Shown here piece by piece: positions 23,214 to 36,595 of a DNA stretch of 64,000 nt; positions within the stretch are counted from its first letter, which is position 1, and every line of letters starts with the position of its first letter. The translations under genes and the position numbers were made by a program. The notes beneath the pieces were generated by a model. It saw only the letters and a program-made list of their open reading frames with translations. It was not told the DNA's origin and made no database searches. Where the stretch lies: the NCBI GenBank assembly GCA_003254905.1, contig QANU01066047.1, positions 19,753 through 83,752 of the forward strand, given 5' to 3'. This DNA is from Nissolia schottii (Eukaryota > Streptophyta > Magnoliopsida > Fabales > Fabaceae).

Positions 23214-24440
23214 AGCCATAGCCTGTTTTCTCAACATTGAAAGAAAAGTTACGCTTACAATGTCTCTTTAACCTTTGTGCTGCTTATATTACTTCCTTAA
23301 TGGATGAGGACGATGTATGTAACTTGATTTGATTGGTCATTATTTCCTTAATGTCATGGCAAAATGATTTGAAAGTAAACGCTGGAAACAGGGCCTATGC
23401 ATCTATTTGCAATTTTGTGTCCACAGTATTTAGTCATGTAACTTAAACTTATCATGCACATCCATGCTTTTTGAACTTCAGGCCTCCATGGATCTGCAAT
23501 AACGGCAGATCAGCCAAACACACCTGCATAATCTAACATAGAATAACCAAAGACAATGATTCATTACAAAGTCAACAGTTCCACACAGCCAAGCCTTCCA
23601 ATTTATTCCGCATCTTCATTGCACAGATGGCCTCCTGCATCCAACCTTTGCTCTTCATACTTGTAATTCATAAATATTTAGTACAGTAATTATAATTATG
23701 CCTTCATGATAGGCATTAGGCTCATCCATTTGCCTCCACACATAGAACTACAGAAACTACACAGGGACCGATTAGCCTCCAAGACATGCCCAGATGAATA
23801 GGATAAAAGACTAATGGACTCCCCCCCAAAGTCTAATGTTTTTGGTCCTACTTGGGTAAAACTCAATTTTATTGTATGTATATTCGAAGATGATATGTTA
23901 AACTTATGTTCACCTAAGAATTTTTCTAAGATTAGAGTGACAAGTCAAAACCTACCACGTATGCTCACATCAACATCAACAAGGTTGATTTTAACGAATG
24001 GATAGATTCAACAAACGGAAGTGAAGCAGTGTTCATTTTTAAAGAGCCAAAATATTTTACTCCCATTTTTCTTTTGAATATTTCCATTTCCTAGCACAAG
24101 TAACATTTGATGGCCTAATGTAGTCACAGCCAACGACATCAATTAAAAAAAAAATATAATATAAAAGAGCAAAGCAATTTTTCTAACCTTTTAGTTGCAT
24201 TCACAAGAACTAAAATTACTGACTTCACTTGAAACATTCCTAAGCAAGTATGAAACGCCATGAACAGAAAAGCACCAACAGATAACACAGATAATCGCTC
24301 CTCTATTAAATTAAATTGTACAATTTTCACCCCACCCTCAAGCACAAGAAGAATAAGAAAAGAAAAAGGGTAAGAGCACAGCAGAGTCACCATCCCAGCC
24401 TCCTGTCCATGTCAATTTTTAAAACCAATTACTACAAAAA
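23214..24440. other. Convergent intergenic region with 3' UTRs
   Basis: This lies between the unrecognised gene (+) and P5CS (-). No supported gene; both ends presumably hold 3' UTRs. Small ORFs at 23814-24005 and 24139-24393 show no family features. Confidence 0.5.
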
Positions 24441-27400
24441 TCAAGTAGTAAGGTCTTTGTGGGTGTAGCTAACTGCTTTGTCACCATCTACTACTTGCCC
24501 ACTCCCTTTGAGAATCCTGCACATGCACATGAATAGTTGCCATATCAGTTATAATCGTCTATAAGCCAATTAGTATATTGATTATTCATATATGATACAC
24601 CTCATATAGATGTGATTAGTTGATCTCGTTCAAATTGATCATATTGACTACAATAGAAACTGAATGAAATTGCTAATTGTAAATGAAACTAAAAGGTTTG
24701 TACTGTTTTCTTAAGCATTATTGTGACCATCAGGCAAGAGTACATACCATCTAGTTGTTAGCAAGCCGTCGACTCCTACCGGACCCCGAGCATGAATCCT
24801 GCTTGTACTTATTCCAACCTGTTAAAAAATCATAAAAGAAATATGGATTAAATCAACAAACTTAGCATAAGAGACGCAGGAAAAAAAAAATTTGCAAACA
24901 ATATCATACCTCTGCACCTAGTCCAAATCGTGCCCCGTCACTGAATCTTGTGCTAGCATTGTGAAAAACAGCGGCACTGCCAACATAAAGCAAACATTAT
25001 TTATGCAAATGCACACAAGTGCCACAGTACCATGTGCTGATGTCTCAGAAAGCAGTTAATTGTTTGAACCTATAAGAAGGATTGTCTAGTGTTTTACGAC
25101 ACACAACTTTGTCAAATACTGGTAACTTAAGTACACAAAGTAATGAAATGCTGCAAAGCAGATAATATTTTATTAGAAAAAGCAAAATACATAGTATTTC
25201 AAATATTACCTGTCAACTTGGCGTAGAAACAAATCAGCTACTTCATGATCTTCTGCGACAATGGAATCTGTATGCGAACTGCCACAAAGAGGGAGAAAAT
25301 GCGACAAATTTCCATGTTAGTCCACTGCACTACTACTGTAAATGTAATCTGAAATGGAGCAGATGGATGACTGAAAGGAAAATGACTCGACAAATTCTTG
25401 TCAAGAAATAAGCGTGACATGCCTTCCATAAAGATTTATATGATCAATAGCAGCATACACATCACCAACAATTTCAACAGTGCAAGCCAACGAACTGTAC
25501 TCATGATGAAATGAACATGCCTGTGGAATATTTAACATAGAACTTGCCTTGGGTCCTCCATATAATTGACAACCTGCATAAATTCCACACCATTTTGCCA
25601 TTTAGGAAACCTTATACGTCACAAGGTACACTTAACAGCAGTTATAACAGTTCATTGGACTTCAAGAAACCACTCTTTAATCTCACAAAAAATGGCATTC
25701 GGATAATTCAGAAGTCAATAAGAGGAACTGCTTGCCAGAAGTCATACCTTCTGTTCGTAGGTCAACAATAATGTCATTGAGCCAACCTTTATCCACTAAG
25801 TCCTTGTGAACAAGAAGTGTTTCCTAAAAATTGAAACAAGAATAAAATGTTAGGCATGGCAGTGACAAATGAGCAAGAAAAATAGCTGGCAAATCAAGCT
25901 TGCAATGTCATCCAGTAAGTAGAAATTACCATGGCATTGCAGCCTGCTGGATAATCTATTTTTGCATCGAGTACAATCCGCCTCGCCATCTCCAAGTTAG
26001 CAGATTTATCAACATAGACATGACAAATTCCATCTGGTTTGGCAATGATGTGGCTTTATTATGGTAGTCTGTTAAATTCTTTGAACTAAAGGATATACAT
26101 ATATCATACCGAATCAAACATTACTTGCATATTAAGCAGAAAGGCATTACCAGCATGTCCTAGAACAGGAATTTTAGTGGAACTCTTGATCTGAGAGACA
26201 AGTTTGTTGCTGCCTCTAGGAATCACCAGATCAATCACGTCATCCAGCTGAAAGGTAAATAGAATCAAAACTACATCTTTAGCTTGAGGTGCCAATCTTG
26301 TTCACAGTGAGCAAGTTTATAAATCAGAAATTAATCTCTAATGTTCTATTCACCTTAAGTAGCTCAGGAATTTCTGCTCTTGATGTGATTAGTCCAATAA
26401 GTTTTCCACCAACAGTATCTGGTAGGGCCTCAGTAATTACCTGCAATTTCAGATATGATGCGGTACCCAAAAAATGTTTATTGAAGATTATCAGACCAAA
26501 CAAAAGTTTAAATCAAAGTAGCTTGCAAATAATAATTTAATTTGAAAACAAACTTTGTGCAAAATTGCATTTGATCGCTTAGCCTCCTTGCCTCCTTTCA
26601 AGAGAAGCCCATTACCACTTCGGATTGCCAAGGAAGCTATCTGCTCAGATCACATTAAGCAAGATGCTTAGAGTGCAGATAAATAACTTCGAATCTAGAC
26701 ATATTTAAATCTAAATAAGTTTGTGCGATATAAGAAGAAGGAATTCATCTTAAGAAAGGCCTGATGCACATTGAAATAGGAAATTTACGCCCAAGCATGT
26801 AATCTATTCTAGACAGCAAAATGGAAAAGAATCATGTATAGAAAGGCAATCAGGACAAAGTGAAAGTGACAATAATTAACCAGGTTCTAATAGAAGGTGG
26901 CAAAAAAAAAATGGAAATTTTAAATTCACCTGTACTAAGGCATCAGGACGAGACTCAAAAACAATTAAGAGAACTCCTATAGGAGATGATGTCTTCTCTA
27001 AAATTAGCCCATCTGCAAGCTGAAGATAAAGGTAGCTATCAGAACACAGATAGATTATAAATCAATAATTACCATTAAAATTTCAGTACAATCAAGAGTG
27101 TCTGTGAAAATCTTGGTTGAAACATCATAAACAATGTACTCTGCGACCAAGTAACAATCACCTTCACATAATTTGAACATCTTCCTAACATAAAATTGCA
27201 AATAATACCGGTCATTTCCTTTTTATCCACTAGCAAGATGTGCAAGAAGAAAATGTAATAAATACAACAAGTCGAAGGGAAATTAATTATATATAGACAG
27301 TGGCCTCAGCTACTGGTGGTTTAAAACTATCATAGCCAATAATATATATTGCCAGAATACACCTTTCATTACCTCAGTTCGTTTTAACACTCGACCAATT

Positions 27401-30400
27401 GGATCTTCCATGTTTGCAATAATTCGTATGTTGTTGGCAAGGTTTGTAATCTGTTAGTTATCATAGTTTATCATCAGAAATTTGTAGTTTGTTAAAATTC
27501 AAACAATTGAATACAGTTAGATAACATTTATATAATTTCTTCTTTAGTTGAATTGTCTTGCCTTCCCAGGCTTTAAAACCAGCCTAGAAACCAAGGATTT
27601 TTCGTATCCCGCTTCTTGGGCAACAGCAACATCAGCTTCATTTTCAATCCTGATCTCTTTTTCATTTGCTTCTAGGGCATCAGCTATTTTTAGCAAAATT
27701 TGTTTTCTCTCTTCTGAAGATAAGCCCTGTGAATTAAGATTAGGAGAAGATATTTAACCATGATTCATCACACATTTAACCAAGTGAGAAGATATCAAAG
27801 AGACCTGAAGCCGTCTGGAACAGTCCCTAGCTGCAACTGCCATCTCACGTGCATCCACCTCTTTCACTGGAGCCCATTTATGCGCATCTTTATGGAATAG
27901 TGTTCCAATACGTTGTCCTTGGAGGACTTTAATGATATTTTCAGCGGCAAAACCACTGAAAGGAGAAAATACAAATGTAGCAGAATAAAGGAAAAACAAA
28001 CTTCGAAAGATGAGAGTCAGATAGAGTAGGTACTTGGTAGCAAACACAATGGGTTTCAGTGTTCTTGGAGTTAAAATTTCTGTTTATATACCAACATAGG
28101 AACAGGGTGAAAAAGTTCATGGGTGATCTTTCCAGTCTCTGTGCATGCACAGATGTTTGAATTTAAGTTTACTGACTAAACATCTAGCAGATGAACAGTA
28201 ATCCAAAGTGAAATAACAGATACAACAAGGGGGGGATAAAAAAAAGAGTTTTTTATTTCCAATTTTCAAAATTTCTTGTGGTTTAGTTAAAATAGTGAGT
28301 TCATCTGCCATGGCCTACATAAAATGGTTTTGTTGAAAATGGCACAGCAGTGTTCACTTTTAATCTTTCTAAGTAACATCGAATAGTAGTGCACCTGGCA
28401 ATAATAACAGGAATGCCAGCTTCAGCAGCATGAATAGAAGCTGTTACTTTGGCAGTCATTCCACCTCTTCCCACCCTAGACTTGTCTCCAAAAGTAATTT
28501 CATTTTGATGTTTTTCCTTAATGTATGTATGAATAAGCTTTGACTGTGGATCACTTGGAGGCCCACTGTAAAGACCGTCCACATCACTCAACAAAACAAG
28601 AAGATCAGCTTTTAACTCCAAGGCCAATAAAGCTGATAAACTGTCATTATCCCAAAATATTCCAGAAGAATCCTGCAGAAAATGAGTTGGTGACATTTTA
28701 AGTACTTCATTGGAAAGCAATGGAAGTAATTTGTCAATCCAGAAGTAACCTTCAAACTCAACTTTCAATATGGAAAGAAACAAGTCAAAGCTCAGATAAA
28801 ATTCAAGCAGAGTATGTAAACCTACAGCTCCAGCCAAAAACTAACTGAAGGCCAGAAGGGGGGCCAACTAACCTAATAATATATTAATTTTATCCTTCAG
28901 TTTATTCGCATACCAGACCTGTTTTGGGAAAATCAAACCGTGATACATCTCATATTAAGTTTAATTCAACAGTTTGCACACTTCTGGGAATACTTGTAAG
29001 GCAAAGAAGGATCTTATTGAAAGATGAACAATGAGAACAAAGCAATTTCCCTTAAATATAGGTTGTGTTAAGCTTATGGACAAAATACTAAATAAAATTT
29101 TACCAAGAATAGATGAATCTAAAGAAAACCTTGGATACAGAATAAATATAGAAGTCTAACACATAAAAGTTCCAAAAATCACCGAATATAATTCTGGGTT
29201 CAGTTTATTGTTAGCATAAGCCTTTATAACACCACTAACAAATAAAACATTCAACTTATTGCCACTAGTTCTGCATAACAAAGCAAGAATCATCTGGAAT
29301 GAGTTCAGTTTTGTCAACAAGTTGGGACAAGAAGAACAACAGCAAACCTCATATGGAGCTTTCCTAGTGCTGACAGCATCATTCTCATTGAAAATGGGGA
29401 TAACTTTAAGTGATAACAACGATTTCACGGTTTGAGAAAGTTGCTTTCTAAAATCTTTGTCTCTAAAATCGTTGTCTGTAACAAGAAGCTGAGCAGATGT
29501 GACATCCAGCTGCAAGGAATAGAGAAAAGAGAAACACACAATAGCCAAACCGTCAACTTTCCTAAAATCAAATAATAGCCAAAAATGAATCGGAACTATT
29601 GGGGAAGAAAAAGATGGTTCCATTGGATGAAATTCGTCTATAATAAGAGTAGGTCATAAGATGGCAGTCCAATTATGAACATGAATCAACACTAATTACC
29701 TGACTAAACAAAGTATCATAAAGAGCCATAAGGCTGCTTTGTCCAACAGCAGCACACGCCTTGCCATCGAGTTCAACCTGTGGCTTCTGAAGGTCAGCAA
29801 AGCTGCAACAGATCATGAAAGACCCGAGTAAATGACTATTTCAACCAGCTCCAAAACAACAACAACAACTAAGCTTTATCCCACTATGTTGGGCCAGCTA
29901 CATGAATTACACGATGCCACGGTGCCACATCAAACCAGCTCCAAAACAACAAAACTACAAAAATGAAAAAGCCTTGTGGCCCGCACTTTGAACGCGTCAC
30001 CTTACCTGCTGTTAAGTAACTTCCTATATCTGAGCCTCTGGCGACCAAGGCCAACAGCACCAGACGAGACCAAAATAACCTCATACCCCTGAGAGTTAAG
30101 TTCCTTAATCTGCCATTTTGTTTTCACAATTAAAATGGCAAATTCAAAATCCCATTTTTTTCTTCTTTTTTGGTGCATGAAAAATAAAGAGCAGCAACCC
30201 AACAAAAGTTTAGATTTAGATTAGAAGTGACCTCACCTGCTCACAAACTGCCCCTAATTTTCCAACAGCTAACCTCCCGTCTTGGCGGGTCACGACAGCA
30301 GTCCCAACCTTAAAAAGACCATCAAACAGACATTAAGACAAACACTTGAGGCGCACGTTTTTTGCATTCCCAATCGCTGGACAATTGGGCTTGCATTTTC

Positions 30401-30526
30401 AAGGCCAACCATGATAATAAACACACAAATGAAAGAAGAGAAAAAAGAAGAAGCGGGTGAAAGAACCTTGATGACGATGCGCTTAACGTCTTTGACAAAA
30501 GCACGAGAAGGATCCGCGTTATCCAT
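24441..30526 (-). CDS. P5CS: Delta-1-pyrroline-5-carboxylate synthetase (bifunctional)
   Basis: P5CS catalyses the first two steps of proline synthesis from glutamate: gamma-glutamyl kinase, then glutamate-semialdehyde dehydrogenase. Exons in order: 30526-30467, 30308-30237, 30109-30006, 29802-29700, 29509-29348, 28672-28395, 27955-27805, 27726-27562, 27450-27373, 27019-26930, 26640-26554, 26440-26354, 26247-26151, 26033-25930, 25823-25748, 25573-25423, 25278-25210, 24976-24910, 24818-24748, 24516-24441; 715 aa, as usual. The kinase half shows [36 protein letters not shown] (Phe128 probably matches the feedback-inhibition Phe129 of Vigna P5CS) and GRGGMTAKV. The dehydrogenase half shows the catalytic Cys543 in [12 protein letters not shown], plus [16 protein letters not shown] and [15 protein letters not shown]. 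Introns after exons 8 and 16 use GC donors (AAG|GCAAGA; GAAG|GCATGT), because only these keep frame and conserved sequence. It converges with the gene at 20666. Confidence 0.96.
29844..29952 (+). mobile_element. Short retroposon fragment in P5CS intron 3, with 19-bp duplication
   Basis: The 19-bp sequence ACCAGCTCCAAAACAACAA occurs at 29844-29862 and again at 29934-29952. Between the copies is 71 bp including AAGCTTTATCCCACTATGTT and GGCCAGCTACATGAAT. That insert resembles the widespread plant retroposon tail 'CAACAACAAGCCTTATCCCACTA...GGCTACATG'. A long duplication flanking a non-LTR tail is what target-primed insertion leaves. The insert lies in the intron between exons 3 and 4. Confidence 0.65.
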
Positions 30527-33248
30527 TGTGCGGCCAGCGAAGTGTGGTTCGGGGGTCTTCCGCAGATAAAACTCAAGAACAGAGAGAGACAGGGAGGCAA
30601 TAGCGGCTACCAACCAATGTAGTATATTCACGGGTGAATCGAAATTCAACGTGCCTAATGTTTGGAAAGAGGAAAGAGAAGGAAAATGAATATCTATTTA
30701 ATGGAAGAAAATGGATATGGAATATAATGACTTGGCACATGCTGGCCTTTTGTGTNATATAAGTATAGGGAGTATGTATGGTGTATATTTTCTTGTATAC
30801 AGAGCCGGACTCATATGGAAATGGAGTAGAATTTTTTATTCAGGGATATAATGGTATTGACATAAAATATAAAGAATTTTTTTATTTGATACACAATAAA
30901 ATTTTATCATATGTGCGTTTAATTGTGATATGCGTTCAAATGTGATATATTATATCTAAATAAAAAATTCTCTAAATTATAAGACGTTAACACTAGAAAT
31001 TTAAATTTTTTTTCTTCTTCGCCAACTCTCCAATTTTGGGTACACAAATATGAGCCATTCCATTTTTTTTTATTAACAACTCTCAAACACATATTTTATA
31101 AAATCTTTTCTGCCTATATTCCGAGACTCCCCAAGTTTCCATCCTCCCAAACATACCTTATTGATTGTGATTTTTATTTATTTTTTATATATTGGTTAAA
31201 TAATTTTTTTTTATCTCTTATCTCTTATCTTTTATCTTTATTTGATTTATCAACTTTGTTTCTTAAATTTTTAATCAATTTATTCTGTCACTTCAACAAT
31301 ACGTTTGTCACAAAAGATTAGTTTCATAGGAATTTAAAACGTAATAGACTAAATTTATAAAGAAAAGCTTGGAGAATCAAATTGCAAATTATATAAAGTT
31401 AATTGATAAAAATGTTATTTGCCTAACGTTTTTAATGTTTTGATATAATTGATTTGACCAAAAACGCGTATGCTCTTGAGCCAACTGTGACTCACATAAA
31501 CGAGGAAATATCATTGGTAAAATATTAGTAGGTGTAAATATGTTTTGGGTTATTCATAAATTTTTAAGATTTAGTTTAAATTTTTATAAAAAAAATTATT
31601 TTGGTCTACACATATCAGAAATTACGTTATTTTAGTATTTGTCATTAATGAAATTTTGTTAACTGTTAACGTGGTAAAAAAAATGTTACATCAGTAATAT
31701 CATGTGAGTAAAATAAAAGACAAAACTTAACTCATTTCCATAGATCTATTACATCAAGTTATCCAATCACACAATGACACATGTCCATTTTTTCTTCAAT
31801 TCATTAAAGCCCACTAACAAAGTTGCTCAAAAAATGTGCATGTGTCATTAAGTTATTGGATAATTTATGAAATGGATGTATGGAAATTGAGATAAGTTTT
31901 CTCCTAAAATAAACTCATATGACCTATAAGTAAGCTCATAACTCGTTCTTTGACCTAAATTTGACCTCAAATCATGACTCACTCACTACTCAAAATCAGG
32001 TCAAATTGCTAGTTATGAGTTGGTTTTGGGCCTAGTTATGGGTCATGTGGGTTTATTTTGCTAACATGACATTGTCCATGTGACACTTTATTAGTTACTC
32101 CAGTAATTGACCAAATTCTCTTAACGATAGGTGTAACATCCCTCAATTCTATGATGATGATTAATTCACCAACCTTGATTAATAAGATGAGAATTAACAA
32201 TAAATCTTAACTAAGACTTAGATGAGTCATAATAAGAAACCTCGTTATAAAATTTTTAATACGAAATGAATATATTTTTGTTTTCAATAAACTTCAGAAA
32301 ATTAGATTTCAATTTATAATAACAACCACTAGAAATCTCTTTTTATCTGTAGAATTTCATAATTAATATATAATAAACGGTAGCATTCTTATAATGTTCA
32401 AAAAAATTTGTGGACTAACATAAGTTAATTAATTAGATTAATTGAATGTCAAAGTAATTAGCATTATGTTAAGTCTAATTATTTTGTGATCACTATTGTT
32501 ATTAAACCTATTATTGTTAAGCACTACTCATTTATGGGTTTGATTATGAGTCTCTGTTTGAGCTTGTCATGATGGTAAGGCTTGCCACATTAGATACTTA
32601 AGGACCTCTACTCCTCGTTATATATAGGGTGTTTAGTTGTATCATTGATACTAACACATACATACATAACTGTGTTATTGATTTGGGTTAAATATGTTTT
32701 TAGTCCCTATAAAATTTAAAAAAAATTGTTTGGTCCCTGAGAAATTTTTTGTTAGAAATTAGTCGTTTAAAAAAAGTGGTAGTGTCATGTATCACATTTA
32801 ACGGTCACATCATCATTTAATGTCTCCTTCTAAGCTGATTTTTGGACATTTTTAATGAAAAGCTGTATTTTTTATTATTAATTTTTTTCATGCTTTTACC
32901 AAATAAGAACAAGTCTTTTATTAAAATAAATTTAATTTTACCGTTTTTCCAATCACACATAGTTAGTTATGATTACAATACATATTATTGTAGTCTAAGG
33001 AAAGTTCCCAAGTTGAAGACGAAGTTTAAAAGAACCTTTTATCACATTAGATTCTCTGGACTGCCATTTCCGAGCAGGGGAATGGATCATCTTGTCAGAT
33101 TTTTACATGATAAAGACATGTTTAATCTATTACCATTAACTGAAAATGTAAGATTCTTGCATGACATAAACAATTAATATTGAGAAATCAAATATAATTT
33201 TAACATATAAGGATTCACTCCCTTCAAATATTACTTACACTAACCAAC
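30527..33248. other. P5CS leader/promoter and gene-free AT-rich spacer
   Basis: About 30527-30800 should contain the P5CS 5' UTR and promoter, with an unknown base at 30756. Beyond that there is no supported gene. Two stretches (about 31530-31700 and 32685-32830) resemble one end of the GGGTTAAATATG-type inverted-repeat elements. TGTAACATCCC at about 32132 looks like an LTR-like start without a partner. Confidence 0.45.
32685..32830 (+). mobile_element. One-ended fragment of GGGTTAAATATG-type element
   Basis: GGGTTAAATATGTTTTTAGT at 32685 matches the left terminus of the complete element at 46470-46988, and the following CCCT...TTTGGTCCCTGAGAAA and ATTTAACGGTCACATC also correspond in type. 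I do not see the inverted right end nearby, so this is a fragment; its right limit is a guess. Confidence 0.45.
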
Positions 33249-33386
33249 GGGAGTTAGTCCAAATGGTAGTGGTTTGGTATCGCTATTGCCGCTGGGAGAC
33301 TCACCCGCCATAGTTACGTGTGTGACCTGAATCGACCCGGATTAGTTAAGATTAAGCCTTAGATATTAGGGCAACAAAAAAAAAAA
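33249..33386 (+). repeat. tRNA-derived SINE
   Basis: This unit of about 138 bp begins GGGAGTTAGTCCAAATGGTA, where TAGTCCAAATGG fits the pol III A box. It has a degenerate B-box-like GACCTGAATCGAC about 75 bp later and ends in a run of 11-14 A. This layout (A box, B box, short body, A tail) is that of plant SINEs. Sequence similar to AATATTAC lies on both sides, but a clean target duplication was not established. Confidence 0.6.
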
Positions 33387-35261
33387 TATTACACTCAGTC
33401 ACTCACGGTTGTTCTTCTCCTTCCAAGGACATGGCTTTTGGTCAACATGTGTCATTTCAGATTGAGTACAGAAACCCCCAACAACTCACGGTACCTCTTT
33501 GTTACCTCTTCTAGCATCCATCAATAAATCCAAAATACATAAACCAATTCTGCAGCGCACAATTCCCTTTACGTGTTAAACAACGTTACCCAATGGAGTA
33601 GGCTAACAATGATAGTTGTTTAGGGATATTAATCATTCTTTAGTGTTTCAGCCCATTAAGCTATGCAAAGAAGCAAGCCTTGCTCAAGACTTTCAAGGCT
33701 GGAAAATTTATCAAAATAAAACATAGAAAATAGGTCATTCTTGCAATGAACCAATTGCAAAGTTATTTCTAAAATAAACCAATTTTCTTATAAAAGGACA
33801 TGTAAGCAATAATTAATTTTTTTTTAAAAAAAATCTAAAATTAGATCTATAAATAGAGGTGCATGCTTAGTTATAGTATGTACCAAAGTTTAGGATTTTT
33901 GTGTGAGTTAGAGAAAAGTAAGGTTTCATTGTATAATATATCTGTTTATGGATGTATTTTACTCGTTACTTGTTATGTCATTTTTTGTTAAGTTGTTGTC
34001 GATAACTTTATTCTTTATTTATACCTAGACAAATTAGTCATAAAGAAATAGCAAACTCAACGGAATGAATCACATAATAAAGTAACATACGTAAAGTTAC
34101 ATTAGAGTTACATAAAGTCACATAAAATTACATTAAAGTTGCAAAATAATATACGCAACCCCTATGTGTTCATTATTGTTTCAAATAATTGTCACAATTC
34201 CTCCACATAGAACATCTTAAATCATAACTAGCTAGCTAATGTCAAAATTTTCCCTCACAACAAACAAAAGTTGAAGTAATTAGAAGCTTGAACTTAAAGA
34301 CTAATAATAACAATTTATTATAAACACAAAATATATGTGAAGGGGAAGTCATGAATATCCAATGTGGGCCCTTCAGATATAGTATGCTGAACAGAAGCGT
34401 GCAACTAAATGCACGAGTCCTTTCTCTATCAATTTTATAACAACCTTAGCTTCGGCTCTCATGAAACAATTTCTCCCTCTAGATAGGCCCACATCCCCCA
34501 CACCCTAAATATGAACTTGTACTAAGGAAAATCTCAGCAACACACAATGTGCACACAAACTATTAATGTTACAAGACGAACATATCACTTTTAAGCACTC
34601 ACACAATAATTGTGAGTTTTAATATCTTTATTGTGTGTTTTAGTAAATATTTGCGGACTCCATCGAATAGGATCCACAATTATCGTATGTATGCTCGAAA
34701 AAGATAGGTTAGTCTCGTGACTAATAAGAATTTTTCAACTATTAAATTCACATTTAACATGAATATCCGTATTTTTAAAGGAGCGGGGAGGCTAGTATTG
34801 CATAGCTCCACTAGCATAATTCTCTTAAGGCACTCACAATTTCAAGCTATCAAGGTCTATTTTAAAATCTGAATGTTCATTATTCTTTTCCCATAAGTGG
34901 CATGATTAATATTGATGGTTTTATGTGGCTTAGAGAAGGGGGGTTGATTCTAAGCAGAAACTTTTTTGAAAAATCAAACTCTTTTTAAAAAAGTTATCTC
35001 CTAAACTTTTAGAAAATATCTCCTTATATTCTGGGAAACAAGTTTTCTAAAAAGGTTCTTCTCCTTAAACGAAAAACAGAATTTCTTTTGAAATAAGGGA
35101 AATGTAAATAGTAAAGGGAAGAGAAGATCGCACACAAAAGTTATACTGATTCGATTCCTAAGAGTTAGGAATCTACGTCCAGTTCTTCAAACACCTAAAT
35201 CACTCTTCTTTCAAAAAACTTTCCAATACAAACACCAATTCAAAACAAACTCTCAAAGGAT
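33387..35261. other. Gene-free AT-rich spacer up to the assembly gap
   Basis: No supported gene. The part from about 34900 to the gap (GGGGGGTTGATTCTAAGCAG, then GATTCGATTCCTAAGAGTTA) has the look of LTR-retrotransposon internal or LTR sequence, which would fit an assembly break here. No coding domain is visible. Confidence 0.35.
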
Positions 35262-35775
35262 NNNNNNNNNNNNNNNNNNNNNNNNNNNNNNNNNNNNNNN
35301 NNNNNNNNNNNNNNNNNNNNNNNNNNNNNNNNNNNNNNNNNNNNNNNNNNNNNNNNNNNNNNNNNNNNNNNNNNNNNNNNNNNNNNNNNNNNNNNNNNNN
35401 NNNNNNNNNNNNNNNNNNNNNNNNNNNNNNNNNNNNNNNNNNNNNNNNNNNNNNNNNNNNNNNNNNNNNNNNNNNNNNNNNNNNNNNNNNNNNNNNNNNN
35501 NNNNNNNNNNNNNNNNNNNNNNNNNNNNNNNNNNNNNNNNNNNNNNNNNNNNNNNNNNNNNNNNNNNNNNNNNNNNNNNNNNNNNNNNNNNNNNNNNNNN
35601 NNNNNNNNNNNNNNNNNNNNNNNNNNNNNNNNNNNNNNNNNNNNNNNNNNNNNNNNNNNNNNNNNNNNNNNNNNNNNNNNNNNNNNNNNNNNNNNNNNNN
35701 NNNNNNNNNNNNNNNNNNNNNNNNNNNNNNNNNNNNNNNNNNNNNNNNNNNNNNNNNNNNNNNNNNNNNNNNNNN
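35262..35775. other. Assembly gap (run of N)
   Basis: There are 514 unknown bases; the true size may differ. The right edge is a (TA)n microsatellite, a common cause of assembly breaks. Open frames spanning the N run are artefacts. Confidence 0.99.
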
Positions 35776-36595
35776 TATATATATATATATATTCCTTCTT
35801 CCCATGCTTCTTTCTTTCTTTAGCATTTAATTTCTTCACTACAACATGTTTTCTTTCTTTATTTTCTAACGCCACCTTTCTCTCTCTTTCTTTTATTTAT
35901 TTCCTTTTGTCTCAAAAAGTGACAACTTTATCACAGTTCCCTTCCCCCCTCCCTTTTTTTTTTTAATTATTTCTTCCTTGTCAAACATCCTTTCATGTCA
36001 GTCATATAGGGAATACTCTTTCTTCCAATACTGTTTCTCTATCACGTCAGGTCACTTATTTCTTTTGTGCTTTGACTCTTTTTCTTTTAAATAAAATAAT
36101 AACTTTCAGCTTCCTTTGCTTCTCCATGCATTGAGCTTTGGTATTTTGGGCTGCTACAATTTTATTTCTTTCATTTGGCCGATTCTTTTTGCTTCTGTTG
36201 ATTCTTTGTATTTTTTCGATTGTATCAAAAACAAACTTGGGCTGAGTTATTGGGTTAAAATGAATTTGGACCTGAAACAATCTTTGACCTAAAACACTAA
36301 CACACACATTAAAATATTCAGACCATGTTTGTCATCATCAATTTAATTTTTGCAAATTGAATCAACAAATATATTTGTCGAAATGGTAAAATCTTTATTT
36401 TATACCTGCTTCCATCAAACAAGAAAAAGTTTGTGATAGAACTCGCAAATCAGGGTTAGCATCTATCTTCCTAAAAAAAGTTCATCACCAACTGGAATCA
36501 AGAAACTTATCAATTTCTGTTTACAACAACATCTAAGTCCACATTGCATGTATCTACAAGCAAGAGATCATCGGATGGCATTATTATAGCATCAA
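35776..36595. other. Gene-free spacer right of the gap
   Basis: CT-rich and AT-rich DNA beginning with (TA)n. No supported gene. The ORF at 36056-36307 (minus) has no recognisable features. Confidence 0.45.

Noticed and set aside
35200-35875. Two open frames of about 210 codons on the minus strand
   Set aside because: They consist almost entirely of the N run at 35262-35775; the flanking codons show no family features.
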